Source: CBDFKQ01 sp965248855
Lineage (GTDB): Bacteria > Bacteroidota > Bacteroidia > Cytophagales > 172606-1
Direction of reading: 5' to 3'
DNA length: 64,000 nucleotides
Assembly: GCA_965248855.1 (NCBI GenBank)
Contig: CBDFKQ010000022.1
Span: 1-64,000 of the forward strand
Every line of letters begins with the position of its first letter. Position 1 is the stretch's first letter. A program made the position numbers and the translations under genes. This document shows, piece by piece, positions 44,631-54,074 of this stretch. The notes beneath the pieces are model-generated. The model saw only the letters and a program-made list of their open reading frames with translations, ran no database searches and was not told the DNA's origin.

Positions 44631-45125
44631 ATGGCACAAATTAAAGTTTTATTCGTTTGTCTGGGCAACATATGCAGGTCGCCGTTGGCAGAAGGAATTT
44701 TTTTATCACAAATTAAAAAATTGGATCTAACAAGGAAATTAAGTTGTGATTCGGCTGCTACTTCTACCTATCAAATAGGTGATGCGCCCGACCATCGCTC
44801 ACAAAAAATTGCAAATAAATTTGGTATTCAACTCGCACATATTGCAAGGCAAATAACAAAACACGATTTAGACAATTTTGATTACATTTTAGCCATGGAT
44901 GAAGAAAATTTTAAAAATATTAATTTAATAAAAAAAAATACTCATTCTTCAACCTCAAAGGCTAAAATAAAGATGATGTTGGATTTTCATCCGAATCCAT
45001 CATTTAAAGAAGTGCCTGACCCATACTATGGTACCACTAAAGATTTTGAAAATGTTTTTAATTTGCTTGAAACAGCAAATGAAGGTCTGATTAAATTTTT
45101 AAAGCATGAACATGGCCGGGATTAA
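44631..45125 (+). CDS. Low-molecular-weight protein tyrosine phosphatase
   Basis: A 164-residue cytosolic phosphatase. The P-loop CLGNICRSPLAEGIF has the catalytic Cys near residue 9 and Arg near 15. The later acidic motif VPDPYYGTTKDFENVF supplies the general-acid Asp (DPYY). This is the classical LMW-PTP, distinct from the ArsC-like paralogue at 4338. Bacterial versions can regulate polysaccharide export kinases, but no such kinase is near. Confidence 0.93.
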   Translation: MAQIKVLFVCLGNICRSPLAEGIFLSQIKKLDLTRKLSCDSAATSTYQIGDAPDHRSQKIANKFGIQLAHIARQITKHDLDNFDYILAMDEENFKNINLIKKNTHSSTSKAKIKMMLDFHPNPSFKEVPDPYYGTTKDFENVFNLLETANEGLIKFLKHEHGRD

Positions 45126-45336
45126 AAGAGTAGATATCCGGATAATCCATTCACTTAACAGTTACTTAATTGTTGCTTTTAGATAAGTTTCATTAATATA
45201 AATAATTGATGCAGGCAGTCAACAAATAGGTAGACCTCTATTTTTAATTAACTAAAGTGATATTGTATTCATAATGTTTTTTTAACAATCAATTAAATCT
45301 TTTCCTTCATCTCTCTTCTTTTTTCTTTCTTCTCTT

Positions 45337-45344
45337 TAATATTG
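45337..45344 (+). promoter_or_regulatory. -7 promoter box before tyrS
   Basis: TAATATTG followed by CAATTC, the same -7 variant seen before arsR1, arsM and the class IV aminotransferase, lies 22 bases before the tyrS ATG at 45366. It is preceded by a pyrimidine tract at about 45300-45336. Confidence 0.45.
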
Positions 45345-45365
45345 CAATTCAAAATTTTTAATACG

Positions 45366-46679
45366 ATGATAGATTTTATTAGTGAGCTTACCTGGAGAGG
45401 AATGATCCATACTGTGATGCCGGGAATAGAAGAACAATTAAAAAAAGAAATTACGTCAGCTTATATCGGTTTTGATCCTACTGCAACTTCTTTACACGTT
45501 GGTAACCTGGCTACATTAATGTTGTTGGTACATTTTCAAAGAGCGGGGCACAAACCAATTGCTTTGGTTGGAGGTGCAACAGGTATGATTGGCGATCCGT
45601 CGGGTAAATCTAAAGAAAGGCAATTTTTAACTGAAGAAACTTTATTGGCCAATCAGAAAAGTATAAAAAAACAATTATCTAAATTTTTAGATTTTAATGC
45701 TACAAATAATGCTGCAGAAGTAGTAAATAATTACGATTGGTTTAAAAATATTTCTTTTTTGGATTTTTTAAGAACTGCAGGCAAGCACCTTACCATCAAT
45801 TATATGATGGCAAAAGATTCGGTAAAAAACCGTTTGAGGGAAGGAAATGAAGGGATTTCATTTACCGAATTTTCTTACCAACTTTTACAAGGGTATGATT
45901 TCTATTATTTGAACAAAAATCAAGGCGTAAAATTACAAATGGGAGGTTCAGATCAATGGGGTAATATTACTTCAGGTACTGAGTTAATAAGAAGAATGGG
46001 TGGTGATGATGCTTTTGCTTTAACTGCGCCTTTATTAACTAAAGCAGATGGAACCAAATTTGGAAAAAGTGAAGGCGGTAATGTGTGGCTGGATGCTTCA
46101 TTAACTTCTCCATATAAATTTTATCAGTTTTGGTTAAACTCAAGTGATGATGAAGCAACAAAATTGATCAGAGTTTTTACCTTACTCAACCAAAAAACAA
46201 TCGAAAGCATTGAAGCCGAGCACGATTTAGATAAGGGTAAAAGGATTTTACAACGTGCTTTAGCAAAGGAAATTACAAGCTTTGTGCATTCGGAAGATGA
46301 ATATAATAAAGCTATTGAGGCTTCAGAAATTCTTTTTGGAAAAAACACAACAGAAATTTTAATTAGAATTGATGAAAAGACTTTATTGGATGTATTCGAA
46401 GGTGTTTCGCAAGTAGCGATAAATAAAGACAATTTTGAAAACATGAAAAATGTTCTTGATTTTGTTTATGCTGTTGCAGAAAAACAATTACAAGCCGGTG
46501 AAAAACCTTTGTTCCAATCAAAAGGAGATGCCAAGAAATTAATTGCCGGAAACGGGGTAAGCATTAATAAAATTAAAGTTTCGGACCCTTCACAGGAATT
46601 AAATTTTAATTTATTGCAAAATAAATATCTTTTAATTCAAAAAGGAAAAGAATATTGCCTTATTAATATCGTTTCTTAA
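45366..46679 (+). CDS. tyrS: Tyrosyl-tRNA synthetase
   Basis: A 437-residue class Ic synthetase that charges tRNA-Tyr. YIGFDPTATSLHVGNLATLM contains the HIGH-type motif (HVGN). GGATGMIGDPSGKSKER, YQLLQGYDFYYLNKN and MGGSDQWGNITSGTEL form the tyrosine pocket, and KFGKSEGGNVWLD is the KMSKS loop. A C-terminal S4-like RNA-binding domain ends LIAGNGVSINKIKVSDPSQEL. ATG 45366 (MIDFISELTWRG) is chosen over an upstream in-frame start at 45342 that would lie inside the promoter. Confidence 0.96.
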   Translation: MIDFISELTWRGMIHTVMPGIEEQLKKEITSAYIGFDPTATSLHVGNLATLMLLVHFQRAGHKPIALVGGATGMIGDPSGKSKERQFLTEETLLANQKSIKKQLSKFLDFNATNNAAEVVNNYDWFKNISFLDFLRTAGKHLTINYMMAKDSVKNRLREGNEGISFTEFSYQLLQGYDFYYLNKNQGVKLQMGGSDQWGNITSGTELIRRMGGDDAFALTAPLLTKADGTKFGKSEGGNVWLDASLTSPYKFYQFWLNSSDDEATKLIRVFTLLNQKTIESIEAEHDLDKGKRILQRALAKEITSFVHSEDEYNKAIEASEILFGKNTTEILIRIDEKTLLDVFEGVSQVAINKDNFENMKNVLDFVYAVAEKQLQAGEKPLFQSKGDAKKLIAGNGVSINKIKVSDPSQELNFNLLQNKYLLIQKGKEYCLINIVS

Positions 46680-46680
46680 G

Positions 46681-46714
46681 GATTAATGTAACAAAAAAAA
46701 ATTACACATTAATC
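46681..46714 (+). terminator. Weak hairpin after tyrS
   Basis: GATTAATGT at 46681-46689 pairs with ACATTAATC at 46706-46714 immediately after the tyrS stop. The loop contains an A run rather than a T tail, so it is at best a weak terminator or an RNA-stabilising hairpin. Confidence 0.35.
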
Positions 46715-46801
46715 TGAAGTCGTTTTTTAAAATTATGAATTAATTAATATTCATATTATTGGTCATAAAAATTTTTTGATCTTACCAAAAATTTTGGTTT
46801 A

Positions 46802-46896
46802 ATATAAATGCATGTGGCTTGCCTGCCGCCCAAGCTTTACGTTACAATCTTTTTGTTCGTACTTCACAAAAAAGATTTCCACTGCAAATCCTAATA
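46802..46896. other. Compositionally distinct patch in the tyrS-pruA gap
   Basis: The 448-base gap 46680-47127 has no recognisable gene. This patch is more GC-rich than its surroundings (GGCTTGCCTGCCGCCCAAGC at about 46815-46834). It contains a 28-codon frame on the + strand from ATG 46809, ending LHKKDFHCKS. Similar short patches are sometimes degraded or dispersed repeats in Bacteroidota, but I cannot confirm that here. The rest of the gap is AT-rich. Confidence 0.3.
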
Positions 46897-47127
46897 CCAA
46901 AAAAAATAAAAACAATATCGATAATTAATAAATTTAATTTTTAATTATCGTTTTATCAATATCATTATATTAATAATTTAAAACTTTCATTTTAATATTC
47001 TTAATAATAAATGGGATCGTCTGTTTACAAAATATATTATCCGATAAAAAATTGTGAAACTTTTTCTGTTTCCGAAATTTACAATCTCGACTTACCTTTG
47101 CCATCACTGAATCAAAAAAAACCTACC

Positions 47128-48753
47128 ATGTCTATTTATAAAGTACCTTATCCAATCAATGAACCGATATACAGTTATGCTCCCGGAACTATTGAAAGGA
47201 AATTATTAAAAAACGCTCTCCAAGAAGCTAAAAATAAAGTTATTGAAATACCAATGCACATTGGCGGAGAAGAAGTTTTTACTGAAAATAAAAAACGCCT
47301 CGCTCCACCACACGACCATAAACATACATTGGCAAATTATGCATGGGCAGAAAGGGAAGACATTGAGCAAGCAGTTCAGGCTGCTTTAAATGCAAAATTA
47401 TTATGGGCTGAATTAAGTTGGGAACATCGTGCAGGCATTTTTTTAAAAGCTGCCGATTTAATTGCAAATAAATATAGATATGCATTAAACGCTGCAACTA
47501 TGTTGGGCCAAAGTAAAAATGCTTTTCAGGCAGAGATTGATGCTGCCTGTGAGTTGATTGATTTTTTGCGCTTTAATGTACATTTTGCAACTGAAATTTA
47601 TCAAAACCAACCTCAATCTGCTCCCGGTGTTTGGAACAGACTTGAATACAGACCACTTGAAGGATTTGTTTTTGCAATTACTCCTTTTAATTTCACAGCC
47701 ATTGCTGCAAATTTACCGTCATCTGCAGCCTTAATGGGAAATACTGTTGTTTGGAAAGCGGCTGACCAACAAATATATGCTGCTCACTTAACCATGCAAA
47801 TATTTAAAGAAGCAGGTTTGCCGGATGGGGTTATTAATTTGGTATATGGAGATGGGGAAATGATTGGTGATGTTGTTTTTAAACATAAAGACTTTGCTGG
47901 ATTGCATTTTACGGGTAGTACAAAAGTATTTCAGCATTTATGGAAAACCGTTGGAGAAAATATAAATTTATATAAATCTTACCCGAGAATTGTAGGAGAA
48001 ACCGGAGGAAAAGATTTTGTAATTGCACATAAATCAGCAGATGCAAAAGCTTTGGCAACTGCACTGGTTCGTGGATCATTTGAATACCAGGGGCAAAAAT
48101 GTTCTGCTGCTTCCCGTGCTTACATCCCATCCAACTTATGGGAAGAAGTAAAAAATTATATGATTGAAGATTTGAAAAATATAAAAATGGGTAGTGTTGA
48201 AGATTTTTCAAACTTTATTAATGCTGTTATCACCGAACAATCTTTCGATAAAATAACAAAATATATAAATGAAGCTTCGCAAAACCCGGGTGTAAAAATA
48301 ATTGCGGGTGGCAAATCCGATAAAAATAAAGGTTATTTTATCGAACCGACTATCTTAGAAGTGCAGGATCCAAATTATATAACCATGTGTGAAGAGCTAT
48401 TCGGACCTGTACTTACTGTTTATGTTTATCATCATGATAATTTTGAACAAACTTTAGAATTGGTTGATGCTACTTCACCATATGCACTTACAGGATCAAT
48501 ATTTTCTCAAGACCGCTATGCAATTGAACTGGCTACAAAAATGTTAGTTAACTCTGCAGGTAATTTTTATATTAATGATAAACCCACAGGTGCAGTTGTT
48601 GGTCAACAACCTTTTGGAGGAGCAAGAGGATCGGGGACTAATGACAAAGCAGGTTCAATGTTAAATCTTCTGCGTTGGGTTTCACCTCGAACCATTAAAG
48701 AAACATTTGTTCCACCTGTAAGCTATCAATATCCTTTTTTAAGTGAGGAATAA
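47128..48753 (+). CDS. pruA: L-glutamate gamma-semialdehyde (1-pyrroline-5-carboxylate) dehydrogenase
   Basis: A 541-residue aldehyde dehydrogenase that oxidises the proline-catabolism intermediate to glutamate. It has the P5CDH opening YAPGTIERKLLKNAL, the Rossmann segment FAITPFNFTAIAANLPSSAALMGNTVVWK, GLHFTGSTKVFQHLW, IVGETGGKDFVIAHKSAD (general-base Glu) and SFEYQGQKCSAASRAYIP (catalytic Cys). CEELFGPVLTVYVY and PFGGARGSGTNDKAG follow. The start is ATG 47128 (MSIYKVPYP). A longer frame from 47011 adds 39 unconserved residues. The proline dehydrogenase partner is not adjacent. Confidence 0.95.
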   Translation: MSIYKVPYPINEPIYSYAPGTIERKLLKNALQEAKNKVIEIPMHIGGEEVFTENKKRLAPPHDHKHTLANYAWAEREDIEQAVQAALNAKLLWAELSWEHRAGIFLKAADLIANKYRYALNAATMLGQSKNAFQAEIDAACELIDFLRFNVHFATEIYQNQPQSAPGVWNRLEYRPLEGFVFAITPFNFTAIAANLPSSAALMGNTVVWKAADQQIYAAHLTMQIFKEAGLPDGVINLVYGDGEMIGDVVFKHKDFAGLHFTGSTKVFQHLWKTVGENINLYKSYPRIVGETGGKDFVIAHKSADAKALATALVRGSFEYQGQKCSAASRAYIPSNLWEEVKNYMIEDLKNIKMGSVEDFSNFINAVITEQSFDKITKYINEASQNPGVKIIAGGKSDKNKGYFIEPTILEVQDPNYITMCEELFGPVLTVYVYHHDNFEQTLELVDATSPYALTGSIFSQDRYAIELATKMLVNSAGNFYINDKPTGAVVGQQPFGGARGSGTNDKAGSMLNLLRWVSPRTIKETFVPPVSYQYPFLSEE

Positions 48754-48799
48754 ATTTGGTGGCTTAATTTTTGGAATACATTTATTAAAATTATTTAAT

Positions 48800-49222
48800 A
48801 TGAAAAAATATATTTTATTCGGATTTATAGCATTATTATTCTCTTTTAGCGCTTGTAAAAGTCATAAAACCAATCAACAAGGCAATGGAACTTCTTTAGA
48901 AAATATTCGTTGGAAATTGACAAAACTTGATGCCGAAACTATTTCTACACCAACAAATGGAAAAGAAATTTATATTCAATTAAATAAAGGGAAAATTGAT
49001 GGGTTTTCAGGATGTAATAAAATTGGAGGGAAATATAAAATCAACGATAATAATTTGAAAATAACAGATATTATTTCAACTAAAATGGCTTGCCCGGAAA
49101 TGAAACTTGAAAATACTTTCACTCAGGCACTTTCAAAAACAGAAAGCTATACTTTAAAAGATAAAACTCTTTCACTTACCTCATCCGATAACAGCATTAT
49201 TATATTTGAAGCGATGAATTGA
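48800..49222 (+). CDS. META-domain lipoprotein (HslJ-like)
   Basis: A 140-residue lipoprotein. The signal MKKYILFGFIALLFSFSAC gives a lipobox cysteine near residue 19. A META domain covers about 35-138 with IRWKLTKLDAETI, INKGKIDGFSGCNKIGGKYKI and ISTKMACPEMKLENTFTQAL, including the two domain cysteines. META proteins are periplasmic or outer-membrane factors linked to heat shock and antibiotic tolerance. ATG 48800 is preferred because the upstream start at 48743 would overlap pruA and spoil the signal peptide. A strong hairpin follows at 49241. Confidence 0.88.
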   Translation: MKKYILFGFIALLFSFSACKSHKTNQQGNGTSLENIRWKLTKLDAETISTPTNGKEIYIQLNKGKIDGFSGCNKIGGKYKINDNNLKITDIISTKMACPEMKLENTFTQALSKTESYTLKDKTLSLTSSDNSIIIFEAMN

Positions 49223-49240
49223 AAATTAAATTATTTTTAT

Positions 49241-49296
49241 AAACAGATCCCGATTACAGTAAATTAATTCAGATTTATTGTAATCGGGATCTGTTT
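49241..49296 (+). terminator. Long-stem terminator after the META lipoprotein
   Basis: Perfect 18-base arms AAACAGATCCCGATTACA (49241-49258) and TGTAATCGGGATCTGTTT (49279-49296) enclose a 20-base loop. The stem shares the core ATCCCGATT with the terminator at 1243. Because of the symmetric A/T ends it can act on both strands. Confidence 0.75.
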
Positions 49297-49404
49297 CGTT
49301 GAATGGTTTTTGTTCATGAATCACAATCAGTAAATGCATAGCTGATAATTACATAATAAATTCTTTTTTAAAGTTCCGCATTCCCAACTTTATATTATTA
49401 GAAA

Positions 49405-49831
49405 TTATTTTGGGGCATTAATATAGAAATCAAAAATTTTTCTATTATTTAAATCAGCAAATGCTTTAAAGTAGCACTTTCCACCACCTTTTGGGTAAAG
49501 TATTTTTTAAAAAGTATTCAGGTACTATACATGATGCATTTATAAAAATACATTTCTTGCTTTTTATAAAGAATCCAACATATTGCCTATAATATTTATT
49601 AATATCTAAATTTTGTAAACTTTCTTTATTAATTATATGGTAGTATTGTTCAATATAAATATCCGTACTATCTAGGTCTTTGGGGCTTGGGGTAAATCTT
49701 TGAATAGTAGAGTCCTTCAAAAAATCAAAATATATATCTGTTTCTTTAAAAAAGATTACCCTTTTTTCGCTTTGGAGAAATTGCCCTGAAATATTAATTG
49801 AAACACAAAAAAGACCTATAAGAAAAATCAA
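49405..49831 (-). pseudogene. Small exported hypothetical protein with a C-terminal frameshift
   Basis: Starting at TTG 49831, a hydrophobic signal-like stretch (MIFLIGLFCVSINISG) leads into a polar, Tyr/Lys-rich domain with no known family. The frame breaks at the A6 run (49503-49508 on the + strand) and stops at 49466. In the next frame coding clearly continues as YPKGGGKCYFKAFADLNNR to a stop at 49405. One extra A explains the break, so it is either a recent frameshift or a sequencing error. No operon partner is present. Confidence 0.55.
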
Positions 49832-49955
49832 TCTATATTTAATTCTATTGAAGAAAAGTGAAATAACATAATAAAAGGAATTGTATTAATGTAATTTGTT
49901 TTATAATTTTTTTAAGTAAATTAAAAGATTTTTATCCGGTTATAAGTTCAAAAAT

Positions 49956-50777
49956 TTACAGTTTATCTATATCTTCTTTAGTTAGTCCGGTTGATGTTGA
50001 AATAATTTCAATACTTACTCCATTTGTTTTAAGCTGCTTCGCAATTTGTAAAGTATTGTTATCAATTGCTGTGTCAATTACATTTTTTAAATCTCTATAT
50101 GTTTTCAAACTTTGTTCGTAATTATTTCGTTCTTGCTCAGTATAATTTGCAATTTCTGCTTTTTTAAAGGCTTGAGTAAAAATTTCATCTTTGAAAACAG
50201 TTGGAATATCTTGAAAATCCTCTAAATGTTTAATAAAATATAACCATTTATCCAATCGGGTTTTTAATTCGTTTTCATTTGTGTTAAAATGAGGCATTTC
50301 CAAATACACAAACTTCAATTCCTCGTAAAATACCTTATTGTTTTGGTCTTTTAATTGTACAGAATGCACAACTTCATTTTCTTCAGAACTATTTTTATAA
50401 TCATCGAATTTAAAGTCTAATATACCAACACAATAAACTGCTTTCAATTCATAATCCCAATCACCTCTTTCTGCTTGCTCCTGAATTGGGAAAGTGGAAT
50501 AAAATATAGTTCTGTCTTTAAAATAATTTTGTTTGGCTTTTTGAAGTTCAACAATTATCTTTTCACCTCTGTTAGTATCGCAATAAATATCATAAATAGC
50601 TTTTCTTTCATCATCTGTTTTCCCTTGCTTTTCTTTGTCTTTAAATGAAAGGTCAATAATATTGCTTTCAGGTAAAAGACTTGTTAAAAAATCTATAAGC
50701 ATTGGTTTACTGGCATCTTCACCAAATAATTTTTTAAATCCAAAATCTGTAAAGGGATTTATATACCTTGATTTCAT
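49956..50777 (-). CDS. Rpn-family PD-(D/E)XK nuclease/transposase-like protein
   Basis: A 273-residue protein of the Rpn/transposase-like nuclease family. The opening RYINPFTDFGFKKLFGEDASKPMLIDFLTSLLP is diagnostic. The nuclease core includes YDIYCDTNRGEKIIVELQKAK (the D-ExQ/K metal-binding strand) and RTIFYSTFPIQEQ. The last 50 residues (ETYRDLKNVIDTAID region to STSTGLTKEDIDKL) form a helix-turn-helix-like tail. Rpn proteins promote RecA-independent recombination and behave as mobile or horizontally spread genes. No terminal repeats were seen around it. Confidence 0.88.
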   Translation of the reverse strand: MKSRYINPFTDFGFKKLFGEDASKPMLIDFLTSLLPESNIIDLSFKDKEKQGKTDDERKAIYDIYCDTNRGEKIIVELQKAKQNYFKDRTIFYSTFPIQEQAERGDWDYELKAVYCVGILDFKFDDYKNSSEENEVVHSVQLKDQNNKVFYEELKFVYLEMPHFNTNENELKTRLDKWLYFIKHLEDFQDIPTVFKDEIFTQAFKKAEIANYTEQERNNYEQSLKTYRDLKNVIDTAIDNNTLQIAKQLKTNGVSIEIISTSTGLTKEDIDKL

Positions 50778-51163
50778 AATACAAAATTATAAATTAATTT
50801 GTTAGGCAAACGAAAAAGTTAATTCTATCATTTTATAATAATTGAATTAATGTTGGGTGATTAAAAGTAATATAATTTTTAATTATTAGTATTTTGATAT
50901 CGATATATTAATAAAATCATTCCAATTTTATTAATAAAGAAAACATCACATTTCATTGCTCAACTTTTACCCTTTACGAAGTTAAATCAACACTTAATAC
51001 AATCGTACATTTATTAAAAGGTTACCCAGATATTTTTGTTTAATAAACATAAAATATAATTGTAGCACTAAATATTTATTTTTTTCCTTCATTTCAATCT
51101 TTTATATTTTTTCAGCTTATGCACAAGTCAGGCTCTGAAATAACTCAACTCAAACATTTAATT
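50778..51163. other. 386-base noncoding stretch before the tandem lipoproteins
   Basis: Very AT-rich, with no gene or terminator recognised. The 17-mer AAATATTTATTTTTTTC at 51070-51086 recurs exactly at 52245-52261 before the second lipoprotein, suggesting that the leader was duplicated with the gene. Confidence 0.5.
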
Positions 51164-52208
51164 ATGCGATTCAAACACACACTTTATATTCTCTCGGGAA
51201 CCATATTTCTCTTAATTTCATGTAGGAAAAATAATGATACTACTCCGGAAATACCTTGCAAACTTACCAAATTCGAATCCGCCAGTCCTGCTACTCCCAC
51301 TATTCCTTCAAATAGTCAAATAACCACACAGGAGTATAATGATTTGGGTTTGCCAACCAACCGTTCTACCAGGCAAAACAGAGTTGCAAATAATAATACT
51401 AAAGAAGCAATATCATCAAGTATTAACTTTTTCTACGATGCGGATAAATTCTTAACCAAAAAAGTATCCCAAATTTCTGCCACTTATTTTGATGGAACAA
51501 TCAACACATATTCATTCACAAACGATTATATATATATTAATGGTAGGTTAGTTAAAGATATAGAAAAAGAAATAAGTACAGGCAATGGCAAAACAATAAC
51601 GTACATTACTATACAAGATTATGAGTATAACAATGAGGGTAATATAGTGAAATATACTAATTCATATATCACAACGGGAGGCACTTCAGCAACATTTACT
51701 AATCTATATGAGTATAGAAATGGGAATCTCGTTAAGCTGACAGATAATAGCAGCGGAACAACATCCGATAAAACCATTGAAGTGAACCGTCAGGGATTAA
51801 TAACAAAATCTAGTAGCGGCACTTATGAGAATAGATATCAATATGATATCGACGGCAACCAAACCAGTATTGAACAATGGAGGAATGGCAAAAAAAAAAT
51901 ATGTTACTGTTACAGAATATGATGTTAAAAAAAGCATAAACTCTCTCGAATTTTATAATTACACTTTTAAAGGGCATCCCGATGTTTATAAACTATCCGG
52001 AAGTCCCAATTACTCATACGCAACCCATAACTCAACGAAAATATCAAACTATACAGGCGAAAGCGAAACCTTGGAAAGTATACAAACCTACACCTATACA
52101 TACAATACAAAAGGCTATCCTTCAAGCAGTGAAATGACACAAACTGATGGAGCAGGGACAATCGTTGGCAAGGAAACCAGAATTAATAGTTTTATAGACT
52201 GTCAATAA
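51164..52208 (+). pseudogene. YD-repeat-like lipoprotein, frameshifted in an A10 run
   Basis: A lipoprotein whose signal MRFKHTLYILSGTIFLLISC gives a lipobox cysteine. The mature part consists of short tyrosine-rich strands (YEYRNGNLVKLT, NRYQYDIDGNQTSIEQW) like the YD/RHS beta-hairpin pattern. The first frame stops at 51922. From A51890-51899 onwards the natural continuation (KYVTVTEYDVKKSINSLEFYNYTF to a stop at 52208) is in the next frame, explained by one extra A. ATG 51164 is chosen for the signal peptide. The gene is paralogous to the next one. Function unknown. Confidence 0.75.
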
Positions 52209-52287
52209 TAAAAAATCAAAAACATTCTCCAATCAATAAATCATAAATATTTATTTTTTTCACGGGCTATGAACAGCAAATAAACAT

Positions 52288-53124
52288 ATGAAAATTAAAA
52301 ACCTTTTTTACATTCTTTTAGGAATAATTTTGTTAAATATTTCCTGTAAAAAGAAAGATACTAATCCTCAAATTTGTAAACTTATTACCTTATCAGGAAC
52401 AAAATTATCCCCTCCATATTATTATGAATATAATATAAATGATAAAATTTCGAAATGGAAGGCTTATTCTTATGTTACAATTTATGAGTATAATTCACAA
52501 AATCAACTGGTCAAAACTTATGATAGAACCTCTGCTGCACTAAATCAAACTTTGAACAACGCCATTTATTACTCTAATTATAATTCAAATGGTTATCCTT
52601 TAAAAGCACTCTGGAAATACGAAAATTTTAATCGCCGTATTGCAGAAATTGATTTTAGTTATGACAATAATAATCATATAACAAAAACCATTAGACAGCT
52701 TTTTGACGAAAACGACAATGTTTATAAAAAGGATACAGCTAATTTTTATTATGATAACGACGGTAACTTCTTAAAAGGATCCATCAATATTAAAGCGAAT
52801 GGATTATGGACAGAGGTTATAACTATAAAGGCTGAAAATTATGATTCAAAACCATCTTACAACAAAAGCCTAGGACTTGAATATCAACTTCAAAGCATGG
52901 CAAATACACGTTTCTCACTTCCGGAATTGCAATTCTTTTATTTAACTACTAACAATCCCGGCAAAATTTACATATATGGTATTGATAATAAAGCCGATAA
53001 TTTTATCTATCAATATGAATATGATTCTATGACCGGCTACCCTACTGAAATTTCAACTACATCCACTATATCAGGAATAACTAATGACCCCGTTAGTCTT
53101 CAAACTAAATACAATTGCAAATAA
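52288..53124 (+). CDS. YD-repeat-like lipoprotein (tandem paralogue)
   Basis: A 278-residue lipoprotein with signal MKIKNLFYILLGIILLNISC (lipobox ISC, acylated Cys about residue 20). The mature part has repeated beta-hairpin units such as YEYNSQNQLVKTYD, SYDNNNHITKTIR, YYDNDGNFLKGS and YQYEYDSMTGYPTEIS, resembling isolated YD repeats. It is followed by no toxin or RHS core. It lies 79 bases after the frameshifted paralogue and shares its leader 17-mer. It is probably an outer-membrane surface lipoprotein of unknown role. Confidence 0.75.
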   Translation: MKIKNLFYILLGIILLNISCKKKDTNPQICKLITLSGTKLSPPYYYEYNINDKISKWKAYSYVTIYEYNSQNQLVKTYDRTSAALNQTLNNAIYYSNYNSNGYPLKALWKYENFNRRIAEIDFSYDNNNHITKTIRQLFDENDNVYKKDTANFYYDNDGNFLKGSINIKANGLWTEVITIKAENYDSKPSYNKSLGLEYQLQSMANTRFSLPELQFFYLTTNNPGKIYIYGIDNKADNFIYQYEYDSMTGYPTEISTTSTISGITNDPVSLQTKYNCK

Positions 53125-53289
53125 AGATTTTCTCTCAATTTTAGGAATTTCAATCGACTTCCGGAGTTAGAAATAATTGTTTTAAGGCCATCACAAGTAT
53201 TTATTTCCCAAGAAAAAATATATTAAGTATGCATTATATAATATTAACAGAATTTTAATACTCAACTTTATAATAATTAAGAAAAAAAA

Positions 53290-54073
53290 TTGCTTATTAT
53301 ATTTTTTTCTTCATTAATAATTTTAAGAAGTTATATTTATTTTTTTGTAATATTAATTTTTGTTGCTTTAACTCTATCTATCCCCTTGGAAAAGTCTGAT
53401 TTGAAACTCCTTCTGCCTGTTAAGTTTGGTTTAAATGGTTTTGCCAATCTTCTAATTCTTTCTTTTGGTATAATTACTTTTGGATGCTCGTACACACAAA
53501 AAACATGCGTTCGTTTATTAAAAAAAAGCGGAAAAAGAAGGTCCTTATGATGCAATCATAGTTCCGGGTGTTCCATTTGACAGTAAACTATGGAGCAGAA
53601 CTATGAAAGGAAGAGTATACTGGTCATATTACTTATATAAAAAAGGAATTGCAAAAAACGTTATTTATTCCGGTTCAGCAGTTTACTCTCCTTATGTTGA
53701 AGCAAAAATAATGGCCTTGTATGGTGAAGCTTTAGGTATAGCACCCGAAAATATTTTTGTTGAATCAAAAGCTGAACACAGTACTGAAAATATTTACTAT
53801 TCTTATCAGCTTGCAAAAAAAAACGGTTTTATAAAGGTAGCATTGGCTTCCGACCCATTTCAATCAAAATTACTGCATAGTTTTAGTAAAAGGCATACTC
53901 CTTCCATTAAAATGATTCCAATGGTTTTTGATACTTTAATAGCCATTTCAAAAAATGATCCTGTTATTGACAGTAAAAAAGCTTTCGTCCCAAATTTTAT
54001 TTCAATAACCCGGCGGGAATCTTTTTGGGAAAGATTAAAAGGGACGCAGGGGAAAAAAATAAAATTTGAATAA
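53290..54073 (+). pseudogene. YdcF/DUF218-type protein, frameshifted in an A8 run
   Basis: The C-terminal part (GPYDAIIVPGVPFDSKLW, NVIYSGSAVYSPYVEAKIM, ENIFVESKAEHSTENIYYS, VALASDPFQSKLLH) is a DUF218/YdcF domain, a Rossmann-like fold found in envelope biogenesis proteins. Its N-terminal part lies in another frame and ends FGIITFGCSYTQKTCVRLLKK, with a lipobox-like FGC. Removing one A of the run at 53520-53527 joins the two parts (KKAEKEGPYDA). The start is unclear: the longest frame begins at TTG 53290 with an extra hydrophobic region. A start nearer 53398 would leave a normal lipoprotein signal. Confidence 0.75.
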
Positions 54074-54074
54074 A

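Noticed and set aside
47011..47127. An upstream extension of pruA
   Set aside because: The added 39 residues do not resemble the family, and a good ATG exists at 47128.
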